Assembly (NCBI GenBank): GCA_046160345.1
Contig: JBJXGO010000150.1
Coordinates: 1-11,309 of the forward strand
Length of the DNA stretch: 11,309 nucleotides
DNA from: M3007 sp046160345
Lineage (GTDB): Bacteria; Bacteroidota; Bacteroidia; Chitinophagales; Saprospiraceae
Direction: 5' to 3'
In this document: one piece after another, positions 1-7,430 of the stretch
How positions within the stretch are numbered: the first letter of the stretch is position 1
Layout: every line of letters starts with the position of its first letter
Notes under the pieces: model-generated
What the model was told of the DNA's origin: nothing
The model's input: only the letters and a program-made list of their open reading frames with translations
Databases searched by the model: none
Position numbers and translations under genes: made by a program

Positions 1-124
1 GCGTGGTAGTGTACACACGGGTGCATACGCCACGCTTCTGCGGGCTGGAATTGAGCGCTCGGCTCTTGCTCGCATACTCCACCTTTTCGCGGCTTTTCCG
101 CACAAGTTGATTGATGGTTGGCAT
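1..124 (-). CDS. rpsL: 30S ribosomal protein S12, N-terminal part (runs off left edge)
   Basis: Read on the minus strand from the ATG at 124-122, the 41 visible codons begin MPTINQLVRKSREK and end PQKRGVCTRVYTTT. These are the highly conserved opening and the QKRGVCTRVYTTT block of S12, the small-subunit protein at the decoding centre. The conserved PKKPNS loop, where streptomycin-resistance changes occur in this family, would start at the next codon and lies outside the window. The frame is open to position 1 with no interruption. S12 usually opens the str operon (rpsL-rpsG-fusA), so translation-factor genes probably continue to the left; this is inference. The upstream gene on the same strand ends 153 bp away, so rpsL probably has its own promoter in that gap. 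No good Shine-Dalgarno is visible, as is usual in Bacteroidota. Confidence 0.95.
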   Translation of the reverse strand, partial: MPTINQLVRKSREKVEYASKSRALNSSPQKRGVCTRVYTTT

Positions 125-138
125 ACCTTATTTTTGCT

Positions 139-166
139 AAAATTTATGTAACTCGTTCAAAATCAA
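139..166 (-). promoter_or_regulatory. Possible rpsL promoter
   Basis: On the minus strand TAAATTTT (146-139) matches seven of eight positions of the Bacteroidota -7 consensus TAnnTTTG. A TTG (166-164) lies 17 bases upstream, slightly closer than the usual -33 spacing. The box ends 14 bases before the rpsL ATG. It is a plausible but imperfect promoter in an AT-rich stretch, so chance matches are likely. Confidence 0.3.
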
Positions 167-213
167 TGAAATTCGGGCGAAAACTTCCTCCCTTTTTCCA
201 AAACGGTGGCAAA

Positions 214-228
214 GGTAGTTCTACTACC
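214..228. other. Small perfect hairpin in the rpsL upstream gap
   Basis: GGTAGT (214-219) and ACTACC (223-228) form a 6-bp perfect stem with a 3-nt loop, about 90 bases upstream of rpsL. It is flanked by two direct copies of TTTTCCAAA (near 194-204 and 234-243). There is no T tract after the stem on the minus strand, so it is not a typical intrinsic terminator. It could be a leader structure or a protein site, but the role is unknown. Apart from the possible promoter nearby, nothing else is recognisable in the 125-277 gap. Confidence 0.3.
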
Positions 229-277
229 ACCTATTTTCCAAACAGGATTAATATTTTTATCTGTGAAAAAAGCCCGA

Positions 278-3022
278 TCAACGGATTACCGTAACATCGC
301 CTTTGAACTGAACCTCTGCACCATCAATAAAGCGCACAAGGGCATACCAGGCAAATACCCCTTCCACCTTCTGCCCTTTGGCCGTGCCATCCCAGCCAAA
401 ATTAGGCTCATTCAAACCAAAGTCCTGGTTTTCGTAGATCAGGCTGCCCCAGCGGTCATAGATGCGCAACAGGGAAATTTGTTCCGCGGCTGGCCCGCCA
501 AAACCTGTGAAGTGGTCATTTGGATAAGGATTGTCAGGCGCAAAAATGTTGGGGAAATATACCGGCCGATCTTTTTTTACTCGAATGGTGACCGTGTCAA
601 AAGCCATGCAGCCATCTTCGTCTGTAATTTTTACAATATAACGAATATCGTTTATGGCCGTAGCAGTTGGTTCGGCAATATTGGTTTCACTCAAACCTGT
701 GCCGGGCGACCATTCAAAACTGACCAATCGGCCAAAAGGAGCGGTAATTGTGCTAATGTCTATCGTGAAACCGAGATCCAAAGTGGTGTCTGCGGGTTCG
801 GCTACCACGATAAGTGGAACAGGCTGGCTAATCGTCGCAAATACGGAATCAAGGCAGCCATATGCGTCCTTGACTTTTACCCAATAATCTCCGGCAAGCA
901 GATTTTTCAAGGTGTCTGAAGGGAAGTATGTTGTGCCGTTCGGACTAAACTGATAGGGGGGTCTTCCTCCGATGCCCTCTACTCGAATCTCGCCTTCGGG
1001 AGTACCATTGCAAATCAGATCGACCACGCTCATCAAGTTCAAAGCCACATCCGGGGGTTCGGTAATAAATACACCTCCCACAATGATACATTCATTTCGG
1101 TCTGAAACGGTTATGTCATATTGACCGGGGGGTAGGTTCTCGATAGTTTGTGTAATTGCTCCATTAGACCATTGGTAGGTATAAAGCCCTACCCCACCCG
1201 AAGGAATAGCCTCAGCCATACCATCATTGGCGCCAAAACAAGAAATATTCACGGTATCCAGCCTCAGCGCTAATGGTGGATTATCCACCACCTCCACAAC
1301 AAAAGTCCCCCTACAAAGCACTCCGTCAATGGCTTGAATCGTATAAGTGCCTGCAGCAAATCCACCTTGCGAATTATTGGGTATGTATCCATTTCCCCAA
1401 TCAAATTGCACGACTGGCTTGCCGTTGGTCACATTGAGGGTGATCACCCCGTTGGCATCGCCGTAACACAAGGGGGCATCCACACTGGCATCGGCGGTTA
1501 AGATCCGTTCGTCCACCTGAATACCCAGGTCCGTTTTGCAGTTGTTCGCATCTACAATGGCCAGTGTGTAAAACCCTACGCCAAGGTTGTCGAGAAAGTT
1601 ATTGTTTGTAAATGGGCCGTTGTTCCAACTGAACAAATAGGGAGGTGTTCCACTGGTTATATTATTGATGGTTATTTTCCCGTTGGTTGTACCATTGCAA
1701 TCTGGGGCGGATATCAGGGTGTCAACCTGTACATCAGGATGTATCAGAACAGATTGAATATCAGTGATTTTGCAGCCAAGGTCTGTCTCCAAAGTTAACA
1801 CCACCGGGTGAACACCTGGCGTATTAAATGCCACGGTATGGGGGCCGGGGCCAATGGCGGTTTGAGGCATTGCATCCGCACCAAAACTCCAATTCCAGGC
1901 AGTGATAGCACCCAGTGCAAAAGTCGAAGCGTCTATTACCTGAACAGGTGTTCCAAGGCAAACTGCTTCAGGAATCGTTTCAAATTTTGCTTCGGGACCG
2001 AGGAATTCGCCGGTACCACCAAATTCGATGGAAAAGCCGTTGCCTGTAGCTGAGAAGTTGTTGACAGCCAAAGCATAGGTTACTCCCTGAATCATATCCA
2101 GGGGTTTAAGCCAGGCATCGTCGCCCGGTTCGGAGCAACCTGCGTCTTCGCTTATGTCTGGGTCTCCATTGACCATCCCTGTGGGTCCCAGGCAAGGGGC
2201 GGAGTTTATCCCCTGGCTTTGTCCGGAGGCCATACATCGTTCAATCACTTTTCCATTGCAGTTTGCTATTCCATTGGGCAGCCGGTAAATGACAAAATCA
2301 AGGTCGTCCGGGCCATTCAGCGGGGTCAGGGTCATGGTCAATGTGCCGGATTGGGCACAAGTCCAAACAAACCAGGTAGAATTGGATTCAAATATTCCAG
2401 GCACCCCATTGTTGAAGCAGGTCGCATCCTGCATTTCGCTATTGTTGCTGCCTGCTCCAGTTACATATTGGACTACAAAGGGCGATTTATCACACAGAAT
2501 TGAAGCCGTGGGGCAATCGGACGTGGGTTCAACGGGAGGGTTGTAGTTGTTGATGCAAATTTGAAAAGTGCCTTCTTGCCCTCCACCGCCTTGAACCCTG
2601 ATAAGATACGTGGAACCTACGAAAAGACCTCCTTTGTAGGCTTCCGCTATGTTGTTGTTGCCTGCAGATGCGTCACAAACCAATTCATTGATGATACCGC
2701 CGCAGGAACCAAAATAGAGTGCCACCTGAGGTTTTTGCAGATCGCCCCCGGGAGCCTGTGCGGTTGCACCTCGTATTGTTATGGTCACATCGGTGGCCAG
2801 GGCAGTAAAAGCAAACCAAACATCGCTTTGTACGGAACCGAAACAACCAGGAGCTCCGTAGGCCGAGGGCGTGGCTTCCAAATTGGTATAGGCATTCACC
2901 GGGCTACACCAGGTCAGCGTGGCGGGTAATACGATCGGGCTGGAACATTCATCATTGGATGGTTGCGCAACAGCAATTGCCGTACAAAATGATAAGGCCA
3001 GGAATAGGGTAGTTTTTCTCAT
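278..3022 (-). CDS. Secreted SprB-repeat protein with gliding-motility C-terminal (T9SS type B sorting) domain
   Basis: The 914-residue product starts with a signal peptide: basic residues 2-3, a hydrophobic core at 5-18 and a likely cut after AVA at 17-19. Two N-terminal beta-sandwich-like segments follow (about 20-160 and 165-335); the first has the NDEC...DVWF pattern common in T9SS cargo. A PKD-like domain lies at about 345-430 (AWNWSFG...GVHPVVLTLE). Four SprB-type repeats cover about 434-734. Each opens with C-x-G (C442, C519, C595, C671) and has a second Cys 50-53 residues later (C495, C570, C645, C723). The C-terminal 95 residues (YFPNIFAPD, LRIYDRWGSLIYE, GWDGT, GVFAWYALVRF) match the gliding-motility C-terminal domain used for type B sorting through the type IX system. 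The protein is probably exported and displayed on or released from the cell surface; adhesion is inferred from the repeats. No catalytic domain was recognised. The start is set by the signal peptide. Confidence 0.93.
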   Translation of the reverse strand: MRKTTLFLALSFCTAIAVAQPSNDECSSPIVLPATLTWCSPVNAYTNLEATPSAYGAPGCFGSVQSDVWFAFTALATDVTITIRGATAQAPGGDLQKPQVALYFGSCGGIINELVCDASAGNNNIAEAYKGGLFVGSTYLIRVQGGGGQEGTFQICINNYNPPVEPTSDCPTASILCDKSPFVVQYVTGAGSNNSEMQDATCFNNGVPGIFESNSTWFVWTCAQSGTLTMTLTPLNGPDDLDFVIYRLPNGIANCNGKVIERCMASGQSQGINSAPCLGPTGMVNGDPDISEDAGCSEPGDDAWLKPLDMIQGVTYALAVNNFSATGNGFSIEFGGTGEFLGPEAKFETIPEAVCLGTPVQVIDASTFALGAITAWNWSFGADAMPQTAIGPGPHTVAFNTPGVHPVVLTLETDLGCKITDIQSVLIHPDVQVDTLISAPDCNGTTNGKITINNITSGTPPYLFSWNNGPFTNNNFLDNLGVGFYTLAIVDANNCKTDLGIQVDERILTADASVDAPLCYGDANGVITLNVTNGKPVVQFDWGNGYIPNNSQGGFAAGTYTIQAIDGVLCRGTFVVEVVDNPPLALRLDTVNISCFGANDGMAEAIPSGGVGLYTYQWSNGAITQTIENLPPGQYDITVSDRNECIIVGGVFITEPPDVALNLMSVVDLICNGTPEGEIRVEGIGGRPPYQFSPNGTTYFPSDTLKNLLAGDYWVKVKDAYGCLDSVFATISQPVPLIVVAEPADTTLDLGFTIDISTITAPFGRLVSFEWSPGTGLSETNIAEPTATAINDIRYIVKITDEDGCMAFDTVTIRVKKDRPVYFPNIFAPDNPYPNDHFTGFGGPAAEQISLLRIYDRWGSLIYENQDFGLNEPNFGWDGTAKGQKVEGVFAWYALVRFIDGAEVQFKGDVTVIR

Positions 3023-3038
3023 GATGTGTTGTTTTGGT

Positions 3039-3060
3039 CGGATATCGAGATATCGGATAT
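3039..3060. repeat. Short direct/inverted repeat upstream of the secreted-protein gene
   Basis: CGGATAT occurs at 3039-3045 and again at 3054-3060, 15 bases apart. GATATC occurs at 3041-3046 and 3049-3054 with a two-base spacer. The block lies 17-38 bases upstream of the ATG of the secreted SprB-repeat gene, where an operator could sit. No regulator is encoded nearby, so a role in control is only a guess. Confidence 0.3.
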
Positions 3061-3217
3061 TTTATTACCTAGACGCAAAAACAGCCTGAATTGTTGGCGG
3101 GCATAGGTGTCAAAATTTTCTTAAAATGCTGAAATTCAAACAGAAACCCCTTCCAGACTATTTTAGTTTCTGCATAAACGCCGCAAATTAGCAAAATATG
3201 CTTCGCCGAAGATTCTC

Positions 3218-3225
3218 TACTTTTG
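3218..3225 (+). promoter_or_regulatory. Bacteroidota-type -7 box directly before pssA
   Basis: TACTTTTG matches the TAnnTTTG consensus of the Bacteroidota primary sigma factor in full. Its last base is only six bases before the ATG at 3232, so the transcript would be leaderless or nearly so. No clear TTG was seen at the -33 position. The box is part of an 8-bp perfect inverted repeat, GCCGCAAA (3180-3187) with TTTGCGGC (3222-3229). A smaller repeat, CTTCG-C-CGAAG, lies at 3201-3211. The rest of the 3023-3217 gap shows no gene. Confidence 0.55.
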
Positions 3226-3231
3226 CGGCCA

Positions 3232-3948
3232 ATGAAACATTTGCCCAACGCACTAACACTCGCCAACCTGTTTTGTGGCTGCTGCGCTTTGCTTTACACT
3301 TTTTACTGGCAGCCTGAAATGGCGGCTTTGTTCACCCTTGGGTCTTTCATATTTGACTATCTGGATGGCATGGTGGCACGTGCATTGCATATCAGTTCTT
3401 CATTAGGCAAGGAACTCGACTCACTGGCCGATGTAATAAGTTTTGGTGTGGTGCCCGGGGCTATGATATACCGTTTGCTAAGCGGAGATGTTTCGATCAC
3501 GGCGGCATTTGGCAACTCCTTTGTGGAGGTTTATGCACTACCCGCTTTTGTGCTTTCGGCATTTTCGGCCTTAAGACTAGCAAAATTCAATTTGGACACG
3601 CGTCAGGCAAACTATTTCATTGGGCTAAGCACTCCCGCATGCACAGTTTTTGTGCTGGGACTAGCCCTTACAGCACACCATAACCTTTTTGGCATGAAGG
3701 AGATGATTGAAAACCAATGGTTTTTGTATGGACTTACTGGGTTACTTTCATGGCTGCTGGTGAGTGAAATCCCGATGTTTGGGATGAAAATCAAAAGTCT
3801 TGATTGGAAGGCCAACATTTTCCACCTGGCTTTTTTGGCCTTGTTTGGCGTGCTGATTGTCCTTTTGAAAGAACTGGCTTTGTCTGCCATCATCGTTTGC
3901 TACATTGTCTTGTCTGTTATTTTTAAAAATAAAATCATTGCCGGTTAG
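3232..3948 (+). CDS. pssA: CDP-diacylglycerol--serine O-phosphatidyltransferase (CDP-alcohol phosphatidyltransferase family)
   Basis: This integral membrane enzyme family joins CDP-diacylglycerol to an alcohol; for PssA the alcohol is serine, giving phosphatidylserine, the precursor of phosphatidylethanolamine. The product is 238 residues from the ATG at 3232. The full family signature D-x2-DG-x2-AR-x8-G-x3-D-x3-D is present at D42, D45-G46, A49-R50, G59, D63 and D67; the aspartates bind metal and the CDP group. The opening PNALTLANLFCGCCAL is typical of bacterial PssA rather than PgsA, and several hydrophobic segments span the rest. An in-frame TTG at 3223 would add three residues, but it overlaps the promoter box, so the ATG was chosen. 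The gene diverges from the secreted-protein gene on its left. Substrate choice (serine rather than glycerol phosphate or inositol) is inferred from overall resemblance. Confidence 0.9.
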   Translation: MKHLPNALTLANLFCGCCALLYTFYWQPEMAALFTLGSFIFDYLDGMVARALHISSSLGKELDSLADVISFGVVPGAMIYRLLSGDVSITAAFGNSFVEVYALPAFVLSAFSALRLAKFNLDTRQANYFIGLSTPACTVFVLGLALTAHHNLFGMKEMIENQWFLYGLTGLLSWLLVSEIPMFGMKIKSLDWKANIFHLAFLALFGVLIVLLKELALSAIIVCYIVLSVIFKNKIIAG

Positions 3949-3949
3949 A

Positions 3950-4012
3950 TTAGCCACTCATTGCACGAATTGACACTAATAGAACATCCTTATACGTGTA
4001 ATTCGTGGCTAA
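3950..4012. repeat. Imperfect long stem-loop between pssA and purS
   Basis: TTAGCCAC (3950-3957) and CACGAATT (3964-3971) together mirror AATTCGTGGCTAA (4000-4012). The best continuous pairing is 3964-3976 with 3996-4007: 12 base pairs with one bulged G and a 19-nt loop. Read on one strand, both arms consist of degenerate ATTCGTG-like units ending in GGCTAA. The structure begins two bases after the pssA stop codon and lies upstream of purS. No T tract follows, so it is not a standard intrinsic terminator. It could still slow or end transcription, protect the pssA transcript, or be a copy of a dispersed repeat. Confidence 0.55.
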
Positions 4013-4073
4013 CCAAATAACCCCCTCCTACGCTCCGGCTTTGGCGGGTAAAAAACAAACAAATCCACCTAAC

Positions 4074-4325
4074 ATGAAATTTATCGCCGAAATTGACATC
4101 ATGCCTCATCGCGAACTGCTGGATCCGCAAGGCAAAGCAGTAGTTAACAATATGAAACACCTCGATTTGGCAGGCATCCTGGATGTTCGTATCGGTCGCC
4201 ATGTCAGCATGAGCCTGGAGGCTAATTCCGAAGCTGAAGCCCGGCAAAAGGTAGAAACCGCATGTCAAAAATTGCTTGCGAATTTGATCATGGAGACCTA
4301 TTCTTTTTCGATCAAATCTGTCTGA
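4074..4325 (+). CDS. purS: Phosphoribosylformylglycinamidine synthase subunit PurS
   Basis: PurS is the small subunit that bridges PurQ (glutaminase) and small-type PurL in the ATP-dependent conversion of FGAR to FGAM in purine synthesis. The product is 83 residues, the usual size. Family hallmarks are LLDPQGKAV near residues 15-23, a central DVRIGRHVSMSLEA segment, and CQKLLANLIMETYSF near the end. The frame is open upstream to another ATG at 4005, but the extra 23 residues are Pro/Lys-rich, unlike the family, and begin inside the stem-loop, so the ATG at 4074 is preferred. No purQ or purL is next to it. Its presence suggests that this organism uses the three-part FGAM synthase rather than only the large single-chain enzyme. 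rsmI starts 16 bases downstream, so the two genes are probably co-transcribed. Confidence 0.93.
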   Translation: MKFIAEIDIMPHRELLDPQGKAVVNNMKHLDLAGILDVRIGRHVSMSLEANSEAEARQKVETACQKLLANLIMETYSFSIKSV

Positions 4326-4341
4326 AAACGGTACACCGTCT

Positions 4342-5004
4342 ATGCTCTACATCGTCCCAACGCCCATTGGCAATTTAGAAGACATCACCTTGCGCGCCAT
4401 TCGGGTGTTGAAGGAAGTCTCTGTTGTGCTGGCAGAGGATACGCGCACGAGTCGCCGGTTGTTGGATCATTATGAGATCAAAACACCGCTTCGGGCTTTT
4501 CATGCCCACAATGAACACGCCAAAGTAGAGCAAGTTGTGGATGAATTGGCCTCAGGTGTGGTCATGGCCCTGATTTCTGATGCTGGAACCCCGGGTATTT
4601 CAGACCCCGGTTTTTTGTTGTCGCGCGCTTGTCACCGCAGAGGCATTCGGGTGGAGTGTTTACCGGGCGCCACGGCTTTTGTACCAGCGCTCGTAGCCAG
4701 CGGCTTACCCTGCGACACCTTTCATTTTGAAGGTTTTCTGCCCCACAAAAAAGGTCGGCAAACCCGATTGAAATATCTTTCGGCGCTTCCGCACACTTTT
4801 GTGCTCTACGAATCGCCATTCCGATTGGTGAAATGTTTGGAAGAACTCATCGCGCATTGTGGCGCAGCGCGGCAGGCCTGCGTGGCGCGTGAACTCAGCA
4901 AAAAATTTGAAGAAGTAAAAACCGCTCCGCTTTCGGAATTGCTGGCGCATTTTACCTCCAAAGAAGTGAAGGGAGAAATTGTGGTGGTAGTGAGTGGAGG
5001 GTGA
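4342..5004 (+). CDS. rsmI: 16S rRNA (cytidine(1402)-2'-O)-methyltransferase
   Basis: RsmI methylates the ribose 2'-OH of C1402 in 16S rRNA, near the P site, using S-adenosylmethionine. The 220-residue product carries the tetrapyrrole-methylase-fold signatures of the family in order: VPTPIGNLEDITLRA at 5-19, AEDTRTSRRLL at about 31-41, SDAGTPGISDPG at about 80-91, PGATAFVPALVASGLP at about 109-124, FEGFLP, and YESPFRLVKCLEE. It is somewhat shorter than many RsmI proteins (often 270-290 residues) and stops soon after the core fold at GEIVVVVSGG, so it lacks the C-terminal extension. The stop codon is intact and no continuation in another frame was evident. It follows purS by 16 bp and converges on sbcC, with 14 bp between the stop codons. 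Confidence 0.93.
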   Translation: MLYIVPTPIGNLEDITLRAIRVLKEVSVVLAEDTRTSRRLLDHYEIKTPLRAFHAHNEHAKVEQVVDELASGVVMALISDAGTPGISDPGFLLSRACHRRGIRVECLPGATAFVPALVASGLPCDTFHFEGFLPHKKGRQTRLKYLSALPHTFVLYESPFRLVKCLEELIAHCGAARQACVARELSKKFEEVKTAPLSELLAHFTSKEVKGEIVVVVSGG

Positions 5005-5023
5005 AAATATCTGTTTTTTCACC
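5000..5023. terminator. Possible bidirectional terminator hairpin between rsmI and sbcC
   Basis: GGTGAAAA (5000-5007) pairs perfectly with TTTTCACC (5016-5023) around an 8-nt loop. The stem spans both convergent stop codons (rsmI 5002-5004, sbcC 5019-5021). The A/T-rich arms supply an A/U-rich stem on either strand, but the stem is short and GC-poor. It is a reasonable candidate for weak termination in both directions, not a strong one. Confidence 0.35.
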
Positions 5024-7430
5024 GCCAAACTGCACTACTACCCTCCGCCCCAAACTGCACCTCCAGTAAATGCGGGAAAAAATCTTTCAAGCTATCAATA
5101 TGCGAGACGATGTAAATCTGTCGAAATTGCTCCTGTAAGTAGTTGAGCGCCAGCATCATTTCCATCCTTCGATCCTCGTCCTGGCTACCGAAAATCTCGT
5201 CGAAGGCCAGAAACTCCATCCTTCGCTCAGCAGCAGCGCCGCTCAAGTCCATAATCGCTTTGGTGATGGCAATGCGCAGGCAAAAATTAGCCAGATCCAC
5301 CTCTCCGCCGCTAAAACGCTCGATCGGGTAAAACACCCCGCCGTCGGTAATGGCGAAGTCAAAATTTTCGTCCACCCGTATTCCTTCGTATTTACCTTTA
5401 GTAATGCGATTGAACAGGTCGCTAGCCTCCCGCGAGATATCCGGGCTTACTTTTTCCAAAATTTCGGTTTTGAACAAGCCCAGCATTTCAGCAAGTTTGC
5501 GCAACAATTCCAGTTCCTCCATTTTGTCGCTGATTTGGGCTTGAATCCTTTTGTTCGCCTGAAGTTTTTCGTTGAACCTGGATTTTTCAGATTGCAGTTC
5601 AAGCCCTGCTTTCTCTATAGTTCGTAGTGTTTCAGATTGCGCCTGAAAAACTTCCGTAAAACTTGCAAAAGCCTGTTTTGCAGCGTGGTATACTTGTTCA
5701 TCAAAGCCAAGCGAGGCGAGTTCTTCGGTAATGGCGGCAATTTTATGATCAGCTTCCGCAATTCCAGACTCCGCTGATTTTAGTGCGGCGATCGTTACCG
5801 GGAGTTCGCGGGCCAGATAGTTTTCCTGCGACAAAAACGTTCGGTACTGAGGTTCTTTTTCCGTCAGTTTTATTTTTAAACTTTGATAGGCTTTTTCATC
5901 AAAATTCACGGCGCCGATTTCTTTAAGTATGGTTTCGTCGGCGATCAGGCGGTTTTCCAGAAGCCGTTGCTGCCCCTCTTCGCTGGATAGTTGCCGTGCC
6001 AATTCAATCAGGCGAGTCTGTTCCTGAAGCAATTTATCGGCCTCGATACGGACTGCGGATTGTTTTGTTTTCAATGCAAGCCCGGCCTCTGTTATCATTT
6101 TTTTTTGGGCCTCCAACTGTTGCAACTGTTTGGTTTGCAAAGAAGTAATTTCATTTTCCAGTTCAGACAAGGCTCGTTCATAGCCCTCGAGCAGGGGCTG
6201 CAGGCAGGTTGGGCAATTGCCTTCCTTTCCCAACAAACGCAGCTGCTCCAACTTTTCGGAACGTTCCTGCGTGCCTGCCTGGATACCGCCTATTTTTTGA
6301 TCGATGTTGCGGAGTTCGTCGCGTTTGGCTTCCATTTCGGCTTCTAAATCTCGCACCGCATTTTGCCTTTCTTTCAAAGCAGCCTCCACCTTAGGGCGTT
6401 CAGCCAGGCGTTCAGCAAAGGTTTTGATATTTAAGCTGGTCAGGGCTAGTTGCTCCCTGGTTTCATCGATTTTTGCCAGCCTGGCCTCCCGGTTGATATA
6501 TTTCGACCGTTCCTGCTCCAGCGCCTCGAGCGATTTTTTTTCCAACTCAAATTGAGCGAAATCGATCCTAACACCATCTTGCTTTTCCTTTTGCTGATGT
6601 AAATCTGTTTCTTTTTTTTTCAGGCTCTCGATTTGCAGGATCAATCCAGCACGTCGTTCATCCGCTTGGGTGAGCTCATTGCGCAAAGCGCTATGGCGTT
6701 TAAGCCGTGCCTCTTCCTGATCAAATTTCGCTTTTTCTGCACGGTGTTTTTCCTGAATGTCATGAAGTGCCTGCCGTTCGGTTTTCGCCGATAATCTATT
6801 GGTTTCTATTGCTTTTTCGCATGCTGCCAACTCATTTTTCAGGCCTTCCAGGGCCTCTTCAGAAAGCAGGTTTTGGCTTTGGCCAGCAGTCTGACTGCTT
6901 AGGTCGCGCAAATCGGCGTTAACCCGGGATTGTGCATCATCGAGGGTGTCGAGGCCAAGCATACGGCGCACCATACGCTTGCGGGCTTCGCCGGAAGTGT
7001 CGGAAAGTTCGGAGAGTTCCTTTTGGCCTGAAAAAACGGAGCGCTTGAAAGCATCTCGTTCCATGTGAAGTACTTTCACCAATTCCTCGTTCACAGGAGA
7101 AACACCCTTGGCCACCAGGACATCATTTTTGTAAAATTCGGCGCCAACGGCAAGCGCTTTCCCCCGAAACTCGCGGCGAACCCTGTAACCAACCTCGCCC
7201 ATGGAAAATTCCAACTGCAGCTCTACGGTAGCCTTAGGGTCAGCAAAGGCAGAGCGGATATGGGCCTTGTTGCCTTCATCACGGCCAAAGAGGCAGTACA
7301 GGATTGCTTCGAAAATAGTAGATTTCCCTGCGCCATTTTTGCCAATTATGCCGACAAGGCCTTCACGAAATTCGAGTTCGAGCTGGCTGTATTGCTTGTA
7401 GTTGGAAAGTTTTAAATTATTGAGAATCAT
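5019..7430 (-). CDS. sbcC: SbcC/Rad50-type SMC-like ATPase, exonuclease subunit
   Basis: SbcC is the ATPase partner of the SbcD nuclease; the complex processes double-strand ends and cleaves DNA hairpins. The 803-residue product has the complete Rad50 layout. The N-terminal ATPase half has Walker A GKNGAGKS at 30-37. Long, charged coiled coil runs from about 180 to 400. A zinc hook, CPTC at 406-409, is almost exactly at the midpoint. The returning coiled coil runs to about 650. The C-terminal ATPase half carries signature motif FSGGE at 706-710, Walker B LAFDE at 741-745 and the H-loop IVSHI at 774-778. E. coli SbcC is over 1,000 residues, so the arms here are shorter, nearer to archaeal Rad50. 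The ATG overlaps the stop of the pentapeptide gene (ATGA), with GAGG six bases before it, which suggests translational coupling. Its partner sbcD is 1.6 kb upstream rather than adjacent. Confidence 0.93.
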   Translation of the reverse strand: MILNNLKLSNYKQYSQLELEFREGLVGIIGKNGAGKSTIFEAILYCLFGRDEGNKAHIRSAFADPKATVELQLEFSMGEVGYRVRREFRGKALAVGAEFYKNDVLVAKGVSPVNEELVKVLHMERDAFKRSVFSGQKELSELSDTSGEARKRMVRRMLGLDTLDDAQSRVNADLRDLSSQTAGQSQNLLSEEALEGLKNELAACEKAIETNRLSAKTERQALHDIQEKHRAEKAKFDQEEARLKRHSALRNELTQADERRAGLILQIESLKKKETDLHQQKEKQDGVRIDFAQFELEKKSLEALEQERSKYINREARLAKIDETREQLALTSLNIKTFAERLAERPKVEAALKERQNAVRDLEAEMEAKRDELRNIDQKIGGIQAGTQERSEKLEQLRLLGKEGNCPTCLQPLLEGYERALSELENEITSLQTKQLQQLEAQKKMITEAGLALKTKQSAVRIEADKLLQEQTRLIELARQLSSEEGQQRLLENRLIADETILKEIGAVNFDEKAYQSLKIKLTEKEPQYRTFLSQENYLARELPVTIAALKSAESGIAEADHKIAAITEELASLGFDEQVYHAAKQAFASFTEVFQAQSETLRTIEKAGLELQSEKSRFNEKLQANKRIQAQISDKMEELELLRKLAEMLGLFKTEILEKVSPDISREASDLFNRITKGKYEGIRVDENFDFAITDGGVFYPIERFSGGEVDLANFCLRIAITKAIMDLSGAAAERRMEFLAFDEIFGSQDEDRRMEMMLALNYLQEQFRQIYIVSHIDSLKDFFPHLLEVQFGAEGSSAVWR

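Noticed and set aside
266..284. Possible intrinsic terminator after the secreted-protein gene
   Set aside because: On the minus strand there is a run of six T after the stop, but the only stem before it is a 3-bp CCG/CGG pair, too weak to call.
206..919. 237-residue open frame on the plus strand opposite the secreted-protein gene
   Set aside because: It lies antisense to the end of a clearly coding T9SS protein gene and has no recognisable motif.
3069..3266. 65-residue minus-strand frame across the divergent gap
   Set aside because: It overlaps the pssA start and promoter, and its composition does not resemble a protein family.
4005..4073. N-terminal extension of PurS by 23 residues
   Set aside because: PurS is normally about 80-85 residues, the extra residues do not fit the family, and they begin inside the stem-loop.
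6985..7020. Degenerate REP copy inside sbcC (GGAAAGTTC-like text)
   Set aside because: It does not form the palindrome and is explained by the coding of the ELSELSDTSGE segment of SbcC.
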